Positions 43,007 to 52,187 of a stretch of 64,000 bases of DNA are shown one piece after another. The stretch's first letter is position 1. Every line of letters starts with the position of its first letter. Origin of the DNA: Alicyclobacillus shizuokensis NBRC 103103 (GTDB taxonomy: Bacteria > Bacillota > Bacilli > Alicyclobacillales > Alicyclobacillaceae); contig NZ_BCQV01000019.1 of the NCBI RefSeq assembly GCF_001552255.1, positions 16,874 through 80,873 of the forward strand. The letters run 5' to 3'. The notes under the pieces are model-generated. The model had not been told where the DNA came from and made no database searches. It saw nothing but the letters and a program-made list of their open reading frames with translations. The translations under genes and the position numbers were made by a program.

Positions 43007-43536
43007 ACGCGTTGGGCGCATGGTTGAAGCAGATTGTGCTCGTTGTGATGCTGGCCATTCTGGCTGATATGCTGCTGCCGACTCGGGCCATGCAAAAGTA
43101 CGTGCGGATGGTGATGGGTCTGGCCATTATCGCTGTCATCCTGGGGCCGCTCACGCCCATGGCCAGACGAGACTGGGCGGCTCATCTGGCCGACTGGGCC
43201 CTCCGGCAGGTCAGCAGCGCGGCGGCCTCGGAGACGGTCTCGTCCTCGAACGAGGTGGATACGAACCGCCTGCAACAGACCTTGGCGAAGCAGCAGGACC
43301 AAGTGGCGAACCAAAATCTTGCCCAGGAGCTGAAACAAGGGTTGGCCGATGACTTAGGGGTGCAGGCAGATAAGGTGGTGGTGTCGGGAGCGTCCACAGC
43401 CAATGAGCCACGGGCGCTGGTGACCGTATCTTCCGAGTACTCCGGGCGCGCTTCGGAAATCCGTCAGTTTGTCGCGCGGACGCTGGGCGTATCAGAGGCC
43501 CATGTGCAGGTTGTGACCGGCGGGAGGGGAAGATAG
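43003..43536 (+). CDS. spoIIIAF: Stage III sporulation protein AF
   Basis: The 177-residue protein has two N-terminal membrane segments (LKQIVLVVMLAILADMLLP; VMGLAIIAVILGPLTPM) and a soluble C-terminal ring-building-motif-like domain (LADDLGVQADKVVVSG to TLGVSEAHVQVVTGG). It overlaps both neighbours at start and stop, so the order AE-AF-AG is translationally coupled. Confidence 0.92.
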   Translation: MNALGAWLKQIVLVVMLAILADMLLPTRAMQKYVRMVMGLAIIAVILGPLTPMARRDWAAHLADWALRQVSSAAASETVSSSNEVDTNRLQQTLAKQQDQVANQNLAQELKQGLADDLGVQADKVVVSGASTANEPRALVTVSSEYSGRASEIRQFVARTLGVSEAHVQVVTGGRGR

Positions 43537-44102
43537 TGGACTGGAAGCGATTGTTGGAAAACAAGTGGCTGCTGATCCTCGGTATCGTTGGGGCGGTCTG
43601 TCTGCTGTTGGGCTCCTTGTGGCCCGCTTCGATAGCCACGGTGGCCACCATCGGCAAAGGTCAAACTCCAAACACGACAGCCTCCAACAGCAAGACCTCT
43701 GCAACCGCTGGATCAGGCAGCGTGGAGGCGCTGGATCATCAATTGGCACAAATGCTGCAGAAGATTGAAGGCATTCATGGGGTTTCGGTGATGGTCACGT
43801 TTGCGTCCAACGGGAGCGTGGAGGTGGCCAACAATGTTCGACGTACGACGACAAGCCAAGGCGGCAGCAAGGGTTCTCAATCGACGACCACGGACACGGA
43901 AGTTTTTTCTCAGCGCAACAGCGACGGCAGTGAATCGCCGTATGTGATCAGCCGCCAAGCGCCGGCGGTGCGGGGTGTGTTGGTCACGGTGAACGCGGAC
44001 GATTTCGATGTGGCGAAGGCAGAAATTATTGACGCAATCACGAATGTGTTGGACGTGCCCGCATATAAAATTAGCGTGGAGCCTCAAAAGCCGAGTTCCT
44101 AG
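43536..44102 (+). CDS. spoIIIAG: Stage III sporulation protein AG
   Basis: SpoIIIAG forms the large ring in the intermembrane space. The 188-residue product has one membrane helix (LLILGIVGAVCLLLGSLWP), a Thr/Ser-rich linker and the ring-building domain (LQKIEGIHGVSVMVTFASNG to AIIDAITNVLD-like sequence near the end), with VEVANNVRRTTTSQ as the family loop. The GTG start shares one base with the spoIIIAF stop. Confidence 0.94.
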   Translation: MDWKRLLENKWLLILGIVGAVCLLLGSLWPASIATVATIGKGQTPNTTASNSKTSATAGSGSVEALDHQLAQMLQKIEGIHGVSVMVTFASNGSVEVANNVRRTTTSQGGSKGSQSTTTDTEVFSQRNSDGSESPYVISRQAPAVRGVLVTVNADDFDVAKAEIIDAITNVLDVPAYKISVEPQKPSS

Positions 44103-44121
44103 AATCGGGGAGGAATGTACA

Positions 44122-44727
44122 GTGGTGAAACGGCAGACTGTCTGGCTTTCGACGATGATGGTGTTGTCGCTGATGCTGATAGGCTACTACACCATGAACG
44201 GATCGCAGAATCAATCGGGTACGAATCAGGAGGACACTATCACTACCACAGCGGGCGACAATGAGAAAGATACAGGCAAGGACACGGGAAAATCCGATTC
44301 GAACCACAGCTCCAGCGACAACACAGACGGCGGGCAGACGGCCGCAACCGGCAGCGAAGACTGGTTTATCAGTCAGCAGACACAGGTGCAGCAAAACCTC
44401 GCGAAACTGGAGGACACCTACAAAAATATTATCACCAACGCGAAATCTCCCGATTCGCAGGTAGCCCAGGCGCAAGACGCGATACAGGTCTTGGAGAATG
44501 TACGGGGAGGCATCGAAAACGCCCACGATGCGATTGTCAACGACGGATTCAAAGATTGTGTCATCTATCCTGTCTTTGACAAGCACGGCGACCTGACCAA
44601 GGTCAATGTGTACGTAAAGACGGATAAGCTGTCTGCGGATGAGGCTGTCAAGGTCATGAACATTGTCCATCAGCAGCTGAACTTGGACCTGATGGATGTG
44701 TCTGTGCAGGTGCCGAAAGCCAACTGA
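44122..44727 (+). CDS. spoIIIAH: Stage III sporulation protein AH
   Basis: SpoIIIAH pairs with forespore SpoIIQ across the intermembrane space. The 201-residue product has an N-terminal membrane helix (TVWLSTMMVLSLMLIGYYTM), a long Thr/Asp/Ser-rich linker and a C-terminal ring-building domain (VIYPVFDKHGDLTKVNVYVK). The first of two adjacent GTGs is 7 bases after GGGGAGGA. It ends the spoIIIA operon. Confidence 0.93.
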   Translation: MVKRQTVWLSTMMVLSLMLIGYYTMNGSQNQSGTNQEDTITTTAGDNEKDTGKDTGKSDSNHSSSDNTDGGQTAATGSEDWFISQQTQVQQNLAKLEDTYKNIITNAKSPDSQVAQAQDAIQVLENVRGGIENAHDAIVNDGFKDCVIYPVFDKHGDLTKVNVYVKTDKLSADEAVKVMNIVHQQLNLDLMDVSVQVPKAN

Positions 44728-44777
44728 TTCCCTGGCCGCAAGGGCTGAAAACCGCTGTCCAACCAGAGCCTCTCCCT

Positions 44778-44812
44778 GCCCCGTTCGTGAGGAGCGGGGC
44801 GGACGTCTGTTT
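44778..44812 (+). terminator. Possible terminator after spoIIIAH
   Basis: GCCCCG and CGGGGC form a short GC stem over an 11-base loop, followed loosely by GTCTGTTTGT. The stem is short and the T-run is interrupted. Confidence 0.35.
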
Positions 44813-44852
44813 GTCCCGAATGCGGTGGCACATGCGCCCTCCGGAAACCGTG

Positions 44853-44861
44853 TGATATACT
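44853..44861 (+). promoter_or_regulatory. Extended -10 promoter of accBC
   Basis: TGATATACT fits the extended -10 pattern TGnTATAAT with one mismatch. No good -35 is seen. It lies 45 bases before the accB start. Confidence 0.45.
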
Positions 44862-44906
44862 AGTGCGAGTAATTTGTGGACACGTCCTTTAGGGAGTGAA
44901 CGTCGC

Positions 44907-45440
44907 TTGTTGAAGTTCGGAGAGATTCGGGAACTGATCCGGTTGTTCGACGAAACCAGCGTGGTCGAATTGAACCTGGAGGTTGAGGATGTCAGGATAC
45001 GTCTGAAAAAAGCAGAAGCCATCGTCCATAACGCCCCAGCCGCGGGGCTCACACCTGCCGTCGCTGCTGCCGCGGCGCCGGTCAGCCCAGTCAACCCGGC
45101 AGCGTCGGCAGCCGTATCCGCGGCTCCCGCAGCGAATACCCCTGCTGCCGCGCCGCCACCGGATACCGCAGCGGGAGACGCGGCCGCTGAGGAGGCGGGT
45201 ATGCACATTGTCGTCTCGCCGATGGTCGGCACCTTTTACCGTGCACCGTCGCCAGACGCCGCACCGTTTGTGGAGCGCGGGTCCCAGGTGGATGAAAAGA
45301 CCGTAGTCTGCATCGTCGAGGCCATGAAGCTGATGAACGAGATTGAAGCTGAGGTTAAGGGTGAAGTTGTCGACGTCTTGGCGGAAAACGGCCAACTTGT
45401 CGAGTATGGACAACCGCTGTTTCGGATCAAAGTGTCGTGA
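44907..45440 (+). CDS. accB: Biotin carboxyl carrier protein of acetyl-CoA carboxylase
   Basis: BCCP carries carboxybiotin between the two halves of acetyl-CoA carboxylase in fatty-acid synthesis. The 177-residue product has the N-terminal helix ([16 protein letters not shown]), a long Ala/Pro-rich hinge (about residues 55-100), and the biotinyl domain with the biotin lysine in [10 protein letters not shown]. The first TTG is about 10 bases after AGGGAG and gives the usual MLKFGEI start. accC follows 12 bases later. Confidence 0.95.
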   Translation: MLKFGEIRELIRLFDETSVVELNLEVEDVRIRLKKAEAIVHNAPAAGLTPAVAAAAAPVSPVNPAASAAVSAAPAANTPAAAPPPDTAAGDAAAEEAGMHIVVSPMVGTFYRAPSPDAAPFVERGSQVDEKTVVCIVEAMKLMNEIEAEVKGEVVDVLAENGQLVEYGQPLFRIKVS

Positions 45441-45452
45441 GGAGAGCAAACG

Positions 45453-46796
45453 ATGTTTAAACGGGTGCTCATCGCCAATCGTGGCGAGATTGCTGTTCGT
45501 GTGATCAGGGCTTGTCGAGAGTTGGGTATCGAGACGGTCGCTGTGTATTCCGAGGCGGACGCCGACGCGCTGCATGTGCAGTTGGCCGACGAGGCGTACT
45601 GTATCGGCCCCACCGCCAGTGCCCAGAGCTACTTACATATTCCCAGCATCATGTCGGTGGCCACCCTGCGCGGGGTGGACGCGATTCATCCCGGTTACGG
45701 GTTTTTGTCCGAGAACAGCGACTTTGCGCAGGCCTGCGAGGACTGCGGGATTACTTTTATCGGTCCCAGTAGCCACGCCATTGAAACGATGGGAGATAAG
45801 GCGGTTGCCAACGCGACCATGAAAGCAGCCGGTGTGCCGACAGTACCGGGCAGCGAGGGTTTGATTGAAAGTGTGGAGGAAGCCCTTTCGACGGCCGCGG
45901 AAATCGGCTACCCGGTCGTCATCAAAGCCACAGCCGGCGGCGGGGGCAAAGGCATTCGCGTGGTATGGGACGAAGCGAGCCTGCCCCAGGCGGTTGTCAC
46001 GGCCCAGCGCGAGGCGCAGACGTCGTTTGGCAATCCGGGTGTATACCTGGAGAAGTACGTCGAGCGGGTGCGCCACGTGGAGATTCAGATTCTGGCGGAT
46101 CGTCACGGCAACGTGATTCACCTGGGCGAACGCGATTGTTCCGTGCAGCGCCGGATGCAAAAACTGGTGGAAGAGTCTCCGTGCCCGGTGTTGAGCGAGG
46201 AAACACGCCAAAAAATGGGGGCCACCGCCGTTGCGGCGGCGCGGGCGGTCAATTACGTCGGGGCTGGGACGGTCGAGTTCATCTATGCGCCGGACGGGGC
46301 ATTTTATTTCATGGAGATGAATACGCGTATTCAGGTGGAGCATCCGGTGACGGAATGGGTGACCGGGGTGGATCTGGTGCGCGAACAAATCCTCGCGGCC
46401 GCAGGCGAGCCGCTGTCGATTCGACAGGATCAGGTACGGCTCAACGGGCACGCCATCGAATGCCGCATCAATGCGGAGGACCCTTATCGGCAGTTTCTTC
46501 CCTCGCCCGGGCGGATCACAGAATACCTGGCCCCGGGTGGCATGGGGGTGCGGGTGGACAGCGCCGTCTATCCGGGGTATACGGTGTCTCCGCATTATGA
46601 CTCGATGATTGCGAAATTGATTGTTTGGGCACCGACGCGCGCGCAGGCCATCGACCGGATGGTGCGGGCCTTGACGGAGTATCGCATTGAGGGCGTGAAA
46701 ACCACTATCCCCTTTCACCTAAGCTTGATGGCGAATGAGAAATTTCGTCGGGGGGACGTGAGTACAAGGTTCCTGGAAGAGAACACGCTGCTGTGA
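45453..46796 (+). CDS. accC: Acetyl-CoA carboxylase biotin carboxylase subunit
   Basis: AccC carboxylates biotin on BCCP using ATP and bicarbonate. The 447-residue ATP-grasp enzyme has [20 protein letters not shown], the glycine-rich loop [34 protein letters not shown] and the catalytic [14 protein letters not shown] with the arginine and glutamates. It is full length and sits in an operon with accB. The transcript probably ends before the next sigma-A promoter about 25 bases downstream. Confidence 0.97.
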   Translation: MFKRVLIANRGEIAVRVIRACRELGIETVAVYSEADADALHVQLADEAYCIGPTASAQSYLHIPSIMSVATLRGVDAIHPGYGFLSENSDFAQACEDCGITFIGPSSHAIETMGDKAVANATMKAAGVPTVPGSEGLIESVEEALSTAAEIGYPVVIKATAGGGGKGIRVVWDEASLPQAVVTAQREAQTSFGNPGVYLEKYVERVRHVEIQILADRHGNVIHLGERDCSVQRRMQKLVEESPCPVLSEETRQKMGATAVAAARAVNYVGAGTVEFIYAPDGAFYFMEMNTRIQVEHPVTEWVTGVDLVREQILAAAGEPLSIRQDQVRLNGHAIECRINAEDPYRQFLPSPGRITEYLAPGGMGVRVDSAVYPGYTVSPHYDSMIAKLIVWAPTRAQAIDRMVRALTEYRIEGVKTTIPFHLSLMANEKFRRGDVSTRFLEENTLL

Positions 46797-46819
46797 ACGT
46801 TGGCTGCGATTGGACACAG

Positions 46820-46848
46820 TTGGACGCGCCCGTGGGCTCTGATATACT
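46820..46848 (+). promoter_or_regulatory. Sigma-A promoter of the asp23-amaP-nusB operon
   Basis: TTGGAC and TATACT are separated by exactly 17 bases, and the -10 is also extended (TGATATACT). It lies between accC and the Asp23-family gene. Confidence 0.7.
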
Positions 46849-46881
46849 GCCACTAGAGTGGGATGGGAGGGATGTCTTGCC

Positions 46882-47301
46882 ATGCAAGACATGGAGTTTC
46901 AATCCACCGAGTACGGCAAGATCCAGATAGCCGATGAGGTCATTCAGGTGATTGCCGGTCTGGCGGCCACAGAGGTGGAGGGTGTCCTCGATATGACCGG
47001 CAGCCTGGCCGGTGGCATCACGGAATCCTTGCTCGGTCGCAGGAATCTGTCCAAAGGAGTGCGCGTTCAGTTTGCGGACGATGATCGCAGCTGCTCCATC
47101 GACCTGTCTGTGGTGTTGGAGTTTGGCGTCAACATCCCTGAAACCGGTGCGACCATCCAGGAGCATGTGAAGCAAACGGTGGAAGGCATGACCGGCCTGG
47201 ATGTCGCGGAGGTCAATGTGAACGTCGCAGCGGTGGTGCTGCCGGGCGACAAGGAACGGGTGCGTGAGTTGCCGGAACCGGAGAAACGCAACCGCGCATA
47301 G
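46882..47301 (+). CDS. yqhY: Asp23/Gls24 family envelope stress protein (YqhY)
   Basis: YqhY belongs to the Asp23 family of membrane-associated stress proteins; in B. subtilis its loss disturbs acetyl-CoA carboxylase activity, and the gene follows accC as here. The 139-residue product has the family core YGKIQIADEVIQVIAGLAA and ETGATIQEHVKQTVEGMTGL. The ATG lies 10 bases after GGGAGGG; an in-frame TTG two codons upstream is an alternative. Its membrane anchor AmaP is encoded next. Confidence 0.9.
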   Translation: MQDMEFQSTEYGKIQIADEVIQVIAGLAATEVEGVLDMTGSLAGGITESLLGRRNLSKGVRVQFADDDRSCSIDLSVVLEFGVNIPETGATIQEHVKQTVEGMTGLDVAEVNVNVAAVVLPGDKERVRELPEPEKRNRA

Positions 47302-47352
47302 GTGTGCCATGGCGGCCGTTGGGCCGCGCGGCGCCTGCCGAGGAGGGTTCTT

Positions 47353-47892
47353 GTGAGCGTACTGGACAGAATTCTACTGGTCGTCTTTTCTCTGGCGGCG
47401 CTGTGTGCTGCTGTCGTATTGATTGCATTCGGCGCCGGGGTGAGCCCTGACTGGCAAAATGCGGTCTACCTGACGCTGACGACGTATCCAGGGAATATCT
47501 ATACGGTGGTGCTGAGCATCGTATTCGCGCTCATCGCCATCCGTTTCCTGTTCTATCGGCTTGCCAGACATGAACCCGAATACGTGGTCATTCCCGGTCC
47601 CAGTGGGCAAATCCGGATCTCCTTCGACACGATTCGACAGCTGGCCAATCGGACGGGGCGGGAGATTCGCGGCGTGCAGGAGTTTGATTCGCGCGTGCGG
47701 CATGGGCAAAACGGGATTTTGCTGGCAGTTCGTGTCCGGGCCTTGCCGGACATGGACCTGGCGGCCATGGGCAGTGACATTCAAACGGCTGTAAAAGATT
47801 ATGTGGAACGTAATTCCGGGGTCCTGGTCGAACGCATCACGGTCAATATTACGGAGTTGGCGTCAAGTCCGCAGAAGGTCCAGAGAGCGTAG
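47353..47892 (+). CDS. amaP: AmaP-like Asp23 membrane anchor protein
   Basis: AmaP holds Asp23-type proteins at the membrane. The 179-residue product has two N-terminal membrane segments (LDRILLVVFSLAALCAAVVL; IYTVVLSIVFALIAIRFLFY) and a soluble C-terminal domain that itself resembles Asp23 (GQIRISFDTIRQLANRTG to VKDYVERNSGVLVERITV). GAGGAGGG precedes the GTG start. It lies between yqhY and the DUF2273 gene, an arrangement common in Firmicutes. Confidence 0.87.
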   Translation: MSVLDRILLVVFSLAALCAAVVLIAFGAGVSPDWQNAVYLTLTTYPGNIYTVVLSIVFALIAIRFLFYRLARHEPEYVVIPGPSGQIRISFDTIRQLANRTGREIRGVQEFDSRVRHGQNGILLAVRVRALPDMDLAAMGSDIQTAVKDYVERNSGVLVERITVNITELASSPQKVQRA

Positions 47893-47903
47893 GTGGAATG
47901 GCC

Positions 47904-48134
47904 ATGGACTGGATACGGGGAGCCCTGGTCTGGCTGCTCAGCCAAAAGCGCAGATGGCACGGATTGATGGCAGGATGCCTCCTATGGGTCCTGTGGATGC
48001 TGTTTGGATTTTGGGCCGTGCTTGGCTTGGTCATCTTGGCCGCGGCTGGCTATATGGCGGGCCGGGTGATGGAGGAACGCCAATCCTGGAAAGAGATTGT
48101 GGACAAGCTGTTGTCGGAGCGCTACGGAGAATGA
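47904..48134 (+). CDS. DUF2273 small membrane protein
   Basis: The 76-residue product has two closely spaced membrane helices (LMAGCLLWVLWMLFGFWAV; LGLVILAAAGYMAGRVM) and the family end ERQSWKEIVDKLLSERY. DUF2273 genes are regularly next to Asp23 and AmaP, so it is probably part of the same membrane stress assembly. The second of two ATGs is 7 bases after AGGTGG and is preferred. Confidence 0.85.
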   Translation: MDWIRGALVWLLSQKRRWHGLMAGCLLWVLWMLFGFWAVLGLVILAAAGYMAGRVMEERQSWKEIVDKLLSERYGE

Positions 48135-48185
48135 AGCACGCGAAAGCATGGCGTTCGCGTCAAGCTGGAGAACGGGGGAGCGACG

Positions 48186-48599
48186 GTGAGACGACGGGAG
48201 CTGCGCCGCCTGGCCCTGCAGGCGTTGTTTGAACTGGATATGGGGGAACCGGAGGTGGAGTCCGCTCTTGCCCACGTCCTAGAGGAGGTTGAGAACGCGT
48301 CGGAGACGGACGTCGCGTACCTGCGGCGCCTCGTCAGCGGGACGCGCGGGCGATTGGCCGATATCGACGCCATACTGGCCTCTCATGTCCAGAATTGGCG
48401 ATTGGACCGGATGGCCAAGGTTGATTTGAATATTCTGCGTTTGGCCGTTTATGAGCTCCTGGAGGAACAGGATGTCGATGCGGCAACGATTGTCGACGAG
48501 GCCGTGGAGTTGGCCAAGCATTTCAGTACGGACGAATCCGGACGCTTTGTCAACGGTGTATTGGCCAGGTGTCTGCCTTCCCTGCGGGCAAAGGCATAG
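48186..48599 (+). CDS. nusB: Transcription antitermination factor NusB
   Basis: NusB binds boxA RNA with S10 during rRNA antitermination. The 137-residue helical protein has RRRELRRLALQALFELDMG, WRLDRMAKVDLNILRLAVYE and TIVDEAVELAKHFSTDESG-like family sequence and the end FVNGVLARCLPSLR. The GTG follows GGGGGAG. In Bacillus folD follows; here folD is absent and a TsaD-like gene takes its place. Confidence 0.95.
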   Translation: MRRRELRRLALQALFELDMGEPEVESALAHVLEEVENASETDVAYLRRLVSGTRGRLADIDAILASHVQNWRLDRMAKVDLNILRLAVYELLEEQDVDAATIVDEAVELAKHFSTDESGRFVNGVLARCLPSLRAKA

Positions 48600-48610
48600 G
48601 AGGGCTGGCC

Positions 48611-49633
48611 ATGCAGTGGGTGTTGGGCATTGACACGAGCAACTACACCACGTCGCTGGCGGCTGTGGAGTGGACAGAGGGCCGGCGAGTGGTGCAGGCA
48701 CGGAGCATCTTGCCGGTTCCACACGGGGAGAGGGGGCTTCGTCAATCCGAAGCGCTCTTTTTTCATGTACAGCGGCTGCCCGGATTGTTCGACCAACTGT
48801 ACGCACAGCTGGTGACGCATGATGCGCACGTTGTCTGGCGCGGGATTGGGGTGAGTGTGCGGCCGAGACCGTCGTGTCGTTCTTACATGCCGGTCTTTTC
48901 GGCGGGATGGAGCCTGGCATCCTCGCTTGCCCGGACCCTAGGTGTTCCGGTGCTGCCGGTGTCCCATCAGGAGAATCATTTGTCGGCGGCTGAGTTTGCA
49001 CTCCTGCGCATGGCCTCGGTCGAGACGGCGGGGCAGGAATCCTTGTTCCCGCTTGGGGCGCCGTTCATCGGCATTCATCTCTCGGGCGGCACGTCGGACG
49101 TCGTGTTGGCGCAAAGCACGCGCTTTGGCTATCGGATCGACCCGGTGGGGGAAGGCATGGACTTGCATGCGGGGCAATTTGTCGACCGGGTGGGCGTCGC
49201 CATCGGGCTCCCGTTTCCGGCCGGACCGCACCTGGAACGTTTGGCGGAGCAGGCGGATGAGGCCCTCGCCTTGCCCTCGCGGGTGGTACAGGGAAAGATG
49301 AGCTTTTCCGGGCCGTGTTCCGCAGCCTTACGTGCCCTCGCCGACGGAGCAGCCCCGGCCTCCGTTGCGAAAGGGGTTCAAGTGTGCATTGCCAACTCGG
49401 TGGTGAAGGCCGTCATGTATGCGTACGCTCGGTGTCCCGATGCGGCGGGCGTGCTGATTGCCGGCGGCGTGGCGGGCAACCGGGCCATTCAAGGGCGCGT
49501 TTTGCATCGGCTGCGGATTCAGGCGCCGCGGTTGGCCATACGCTTCGCTCCGCCGGAATACGCACGTGACAACGCAGTGGGCTGCGCCCATCTGGCTCGT
49601 CGCTTTCTGTCCGGGACACGTCCAGACTCCTAG
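48611..49633 (+). CDS. TsaD/Kae1-like ASKHA-family protein, probable paralogue
   Basis: The 340-residue protein belongs to the TsaD/Kae1 (O-sialoglycoprotein endopeptidase-like) fold. It keeps the IDTSNYTTSLA start, the metal-binding HxxxH in VSHQENHLSAAE, GIHLSGGTSDVVL as phosphate 2, GEGMDLHAGQFVDRVGVAIG and the last ligand in EYARDNAVGCAH. It differs from genuine TsaD (SGGHT becomes SGGTS) and has no TsaB or TsaE beside it, so its ability to make t6A is doubtful. The ATG follows AGGAGGG, which overlaps the nusB stop. Such paralogues near nusB occur in other thermophilic Firmicutes, as I recall. Confidence 0.75.
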   Translation: MQWVLGIDTSNYTTSLAAVEWTEGRRVVQARSILPVPHGERGLRQSEALFFHVQRLPGLFDQLYAQLVTHDAHVVWRGIGVSVRPRPSCRSYMPVFSAGWSLASSLARTLGVPVLPVSHQENHLSAAEFALLRMASVETAGQESLFPLGAPFIGIHLSGGTSDVVLAQSTRFGYRIDPVGEGMDLHAGQFVDRVGVAIGLPFPAGPHLERLAEQADEALALPSRVVQGKMSFSGPCSAALRALADGAAPASVAKGVQVCIANSVVKAVMYAYARCPDAAGVLIAGGVAGNRAIQGRVLHRLRIQAPRLAIRFAPPEYARDNAVGCAHLARRFLSGTRPDS

Positions 49634-49656
49634 ATGCAGGCCCGTCCAGAGTGCGG

Positions 49657-49662
49657 TATAAT
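49657..49662 (+). promoter_or_regulatory. Possible -10 of the ferredoxin-NADP reductase gene
   Basis: A perfect TATAAT lies 53 bases before the ATG. No acceptable -35 is found at 16 to 18 bases upstream, so activation or chance are both possible. Confidence 0.35.
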
Positions 49663-49715
49663 GGCCGAGACCATAATTTCGATGATTTCTGACGCGGGGG
49701 GCGGGTGTCTTTACC

Positions 49716-50726
49716 ATGGCTGACATTTTGAAGGTGCCTATGGACAATGAAATCTATGATATCACCATTATCGGGGGAGGCCCAACGGGTCTATTTGCCG
49801 CGTTTTACTGCGGTATGCGCGATCTATCCTGCAAAATTATCGACAGCTTGCCGCAGTTGGGTGGCCAGCTGGCCATGTTATACCCGGAAAAATATATTTA
49901 TGATGTGGCTGGGTTCCCCAGAGTTTTGGCCCGAGACTTGGTAGAACAGTTGAAAGAGCAGGCGGCGCAGTATCATCCGGCCATATGCTTGAACCAGCAG
50001 GTGCAAACCTTGAACAAGCGCGAGGACGGCGTGTTTGAGTTGGGGACCAGCGAGCAGGTTCACCTGGCACGCGCGGTGATTATCTGCGGCGGCATCGGCT
50101 CCTTTACGCCGCGGCCGCTGCCGGCGGCAAGCGCGCAGCAGTTCGATGGGCGCGGCGTCTACTACTACATTGATCAGCTGGAGCGCTTCCGGGGCCAGCG
50201 TGTGCTCGTAGTCGGCGGCGGAGACACGGCGTTGGACTACGCTCTGATGCTGGAACGTTTGGCCAAGAGCGTGACCTTGATCCATCGTCGAGACAGGTTC
50301 CGTGCGCACGAGGACAGCGTGAAACAACTGTATGCCTCCGGTGTGCAAGTGAAGACGTTCACAGAACTTATCGACGTGGACGGAGATGACCAGGTGCGAG
50401 GGGCGACGTTGATTCACAACCAGACAAAAGAGACCGAGCGCATCGAGCTGGACGCCATCGTCAGCGGACTGGGTTTTTCCGCGTCACTCGGTCCCATCAA
50501 GGATTGGGGCCTGACCATCGAAAAGAACGACATTGTCGTAAACACCCGCATGGAAACCAACATTCCGGGCGTGTACGCGGCCGGAGACATTGTCACCTAT
50601 CCAGGCAAATTGAAGCTGATTGCGACCGGGTTTGGCGAAGCCCCGACGGCCGTCAACAACGCGAAGACGTATCTCGATCCGGACGCGCGGCTGTTTCCCG
50701 GTCACAGCAGCGAGCGAAAGGCGTAG
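49716..50726 (+). CDS. Ferredoxin--NADP(+) reductase (thioredoxin reductase-like)
   Basis: This 336-residue flavoenzyme of the YumC type moves electrons between NADPH and ferredoxin or flavodoxin. It has the FAD motif IIGGGPTGLFAAFYCG, PQLGGQLAMLYPEK, the NADPH motif VLVVGGGDTALDYALMLERL and the second FAD motif VYAAGDIVTYPGKLK. The redox-active CxxC of thioredoxin reductases is absent, which separates it from TrxB. It may supply electrons to the iron-sulfur enzymes that follow Dxs in the isoprenoid route, an inference from context. Confidence 0.9.
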   Translation: MADILKVPMDNEIYDITIIGGGPTGLFAAFYCGMRDLSCKIIDSLPQLGGQLAMLYPEKYIYDVAGFPRVLARDLVEQLKEQAAQYHPAICLNQQVQTLNKREDGVFELGTSEQVHLARAVIICGGIGSFTPRPLPAASAQQFDGRGVYYYIDQLERFRGQRVLVVGGGDTALDYALMLERLAKSVTLIHRRDRFRAHEDSVKQLYASGVQVKTFTELIDVDGDDQVRGATLIHNQTKETERIELDAIVSGLGFSASLGPIKDWGLTIEKNDIVVNTRMETNIPGVYAAGDIVTYPGKLKLIATGFGEAPTAVNNAKTYLDPDARLFPGHSSERKA

Positions 50727-50732
50727 ACGGCG

Positions 50733-52187
50733 ATGGCAGGGCTGGCGATGGAAAGGGATGCTGTACCCAACGAGGGTGTGCTGAGTGTTTCCGATTTGAC
50801 CGCCATCATCAAGGAGCGGCTGACTGGGGACGTCCGCCTGCGCCTGTGCGCGGTCACCGGAGAACTGTCGAATTTCAAACACCACACCAGCGGACACCTG
50901 TATTTCACGCTGAAGGACGACAGGAGCCGCATTCGGGCGGTGATGTTTTCCCGCTGGGCCCGCTCTCTTTCTTTCGTTCCCAAGGATGGCATGCGCGTCA
51001 TTGCCCGCGGCAGCGTGGGTGTGTTTGAGCGTGACGGACAGTACCAACTGTACGTTGAAGACATGCAGCCCGATGGGATTGGCGCTTTGTACATAGCCTT
51101 CACCCAGCTTCGGGATCGGTTAGCGGCGGAAGGGTTGTTTGCCGCCGAGCGGAAACGTCCGCTGCCCCCGTACCCGCGCCGGATTGGAGTGGTCACATCA
51201 CCGACCGGCGCCGTCCTGCGGGACATTTGTTCGACGCTGCGCAGGCGCTATCCTCTGGCCCAAGTCCTGCTGGCCCCCGCCCGCGTCCAGGGCGAAGGGG
51301 CCGCAGCAACGGTGGTGGATGCTCTGCGCCGGCTGGAACGTTTTCACACCCAGTGCAGCCCCATCGACGTTATCATCGTGGCCCGGGGAGGCGGGTCGTT
51401 GGAAGAATTGTGGCCCTTCAATGAGGAGATGGTCGCGCGTGCGGTGGCCGCGTGCCCGGTCCCGGTGATCTCCGCCGTTGGCCATGAGACCGATTATACG
51501 ATCTGCGACTTCGCGGCCGATGTCCGCGCGGCCACCCCTACGGCGGCCGCTGAGCTGGCCGCTCCGCATATCGGTGAAATGCGTGTCACACTGCAGCGCC
51601 TTGACCAGTCAGCGCGACAGGGATTGCTGGCTTGCGTGGAGCGGTCCAGACGTCGATTGGAGACGGCGGCAGCCCACACAGCCTTGCAGCACCCAGACAA
51701 GGAGTTGGCTCGGCGGCGGCAGCTGGTCGATTATCTGGAAGGGGAAGTCATGCGCCAGGTTCATCGTCCATTGACGCTTGCTGACCGGAGGTTGGGCGGA
51801 CTTCAGGTGCGCCTGCACATGGTTCAACTCACCGGTCGACTCGGCCGCGAGCGGGCGCGCCTGGAGGCGGTTCGTGAACGGGTGCAGAGCTTGCAGCAAC
51901 GGCGGATACAAAACCTGACCAGCATGTTGGACACGCGTATCGCTCAGTTGACCGCACTCAACCCGTTGTCCGTCTTGCAACGCGGGTACACATTGGTCTA
52001 TCGGGGGGAGGATGAACTGGTCACGTCCGCGGTTTCCGCCAAGCCCGGTGATCATCTGAACATCCGCTTCGCTGATGGATCCGTTCCGGTACGGGTGCTC
52101 AGAGAGGAGGAGGCAAGTTCGCATGGAATCACTCGAACCCGTTCAAGGGAATCAGGACGAGCCGAACAAGTCCGACTTGACCTTTGA
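50733..52187 (+). CDS. xseA: Exodeoxyribonuclease VII large subunit
   Basis: XseA with XseB degrades single-stranded DNA. The 484-residue protein has the N-terminal OB fold (VTGELSNFKHHTSGHLYFTL), the catalytic domain with RIGVVTSPTGAVLRDI, DVIIVARGGGSLEELWPFN and VISAVGHETDYTICDFAAD, and a long coiled coil. Two ATGs five codons apart are possible. It starts 6 bases after the reductase gene, and its end overlaps xseB by 65 bases. Confidence 0.95.
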   Translation: MAGLAMERDAVPNEGVLSVSDLTAIIKERLTGDVRLRLCAVTGELSNFKHHTSGHLYFTLKDDRSRIRAVMFSRWARSLSFVPKDGMRVIARGSVGVFERDGQYQLYVEDMQPDGIGALYIAFTQLRDRLAAEGLFAAERKRPLPPYPRRIGVVTSPTGAVLRDICSTLRRRYPLAQVLLAPARVQGEGAAATVVDALRRLERFHTQCSPIDVIIVARGGGSLEELWPFNEEMVARAVAACPVPVISAVGHETDYTICDFAADVRAATPTAAAELAAPHIGEMRVTLQRLDQSARQGLLACVERSRRRLETAAAHTALQHPDKELARRRQLVDYLEGEVMRQVHRPLTLADRRLGGLQVRLHMVQLTGRLGRERARLEAVRERVQSLQQRRIQNLTSMLDTRIAQLTALNPLSVLQRGYTLVYRGEDELVTSAVSAKPGDHLNIRFADGSVPVRVLREEEASSHGITRTRSRESGRAEQVRLDL

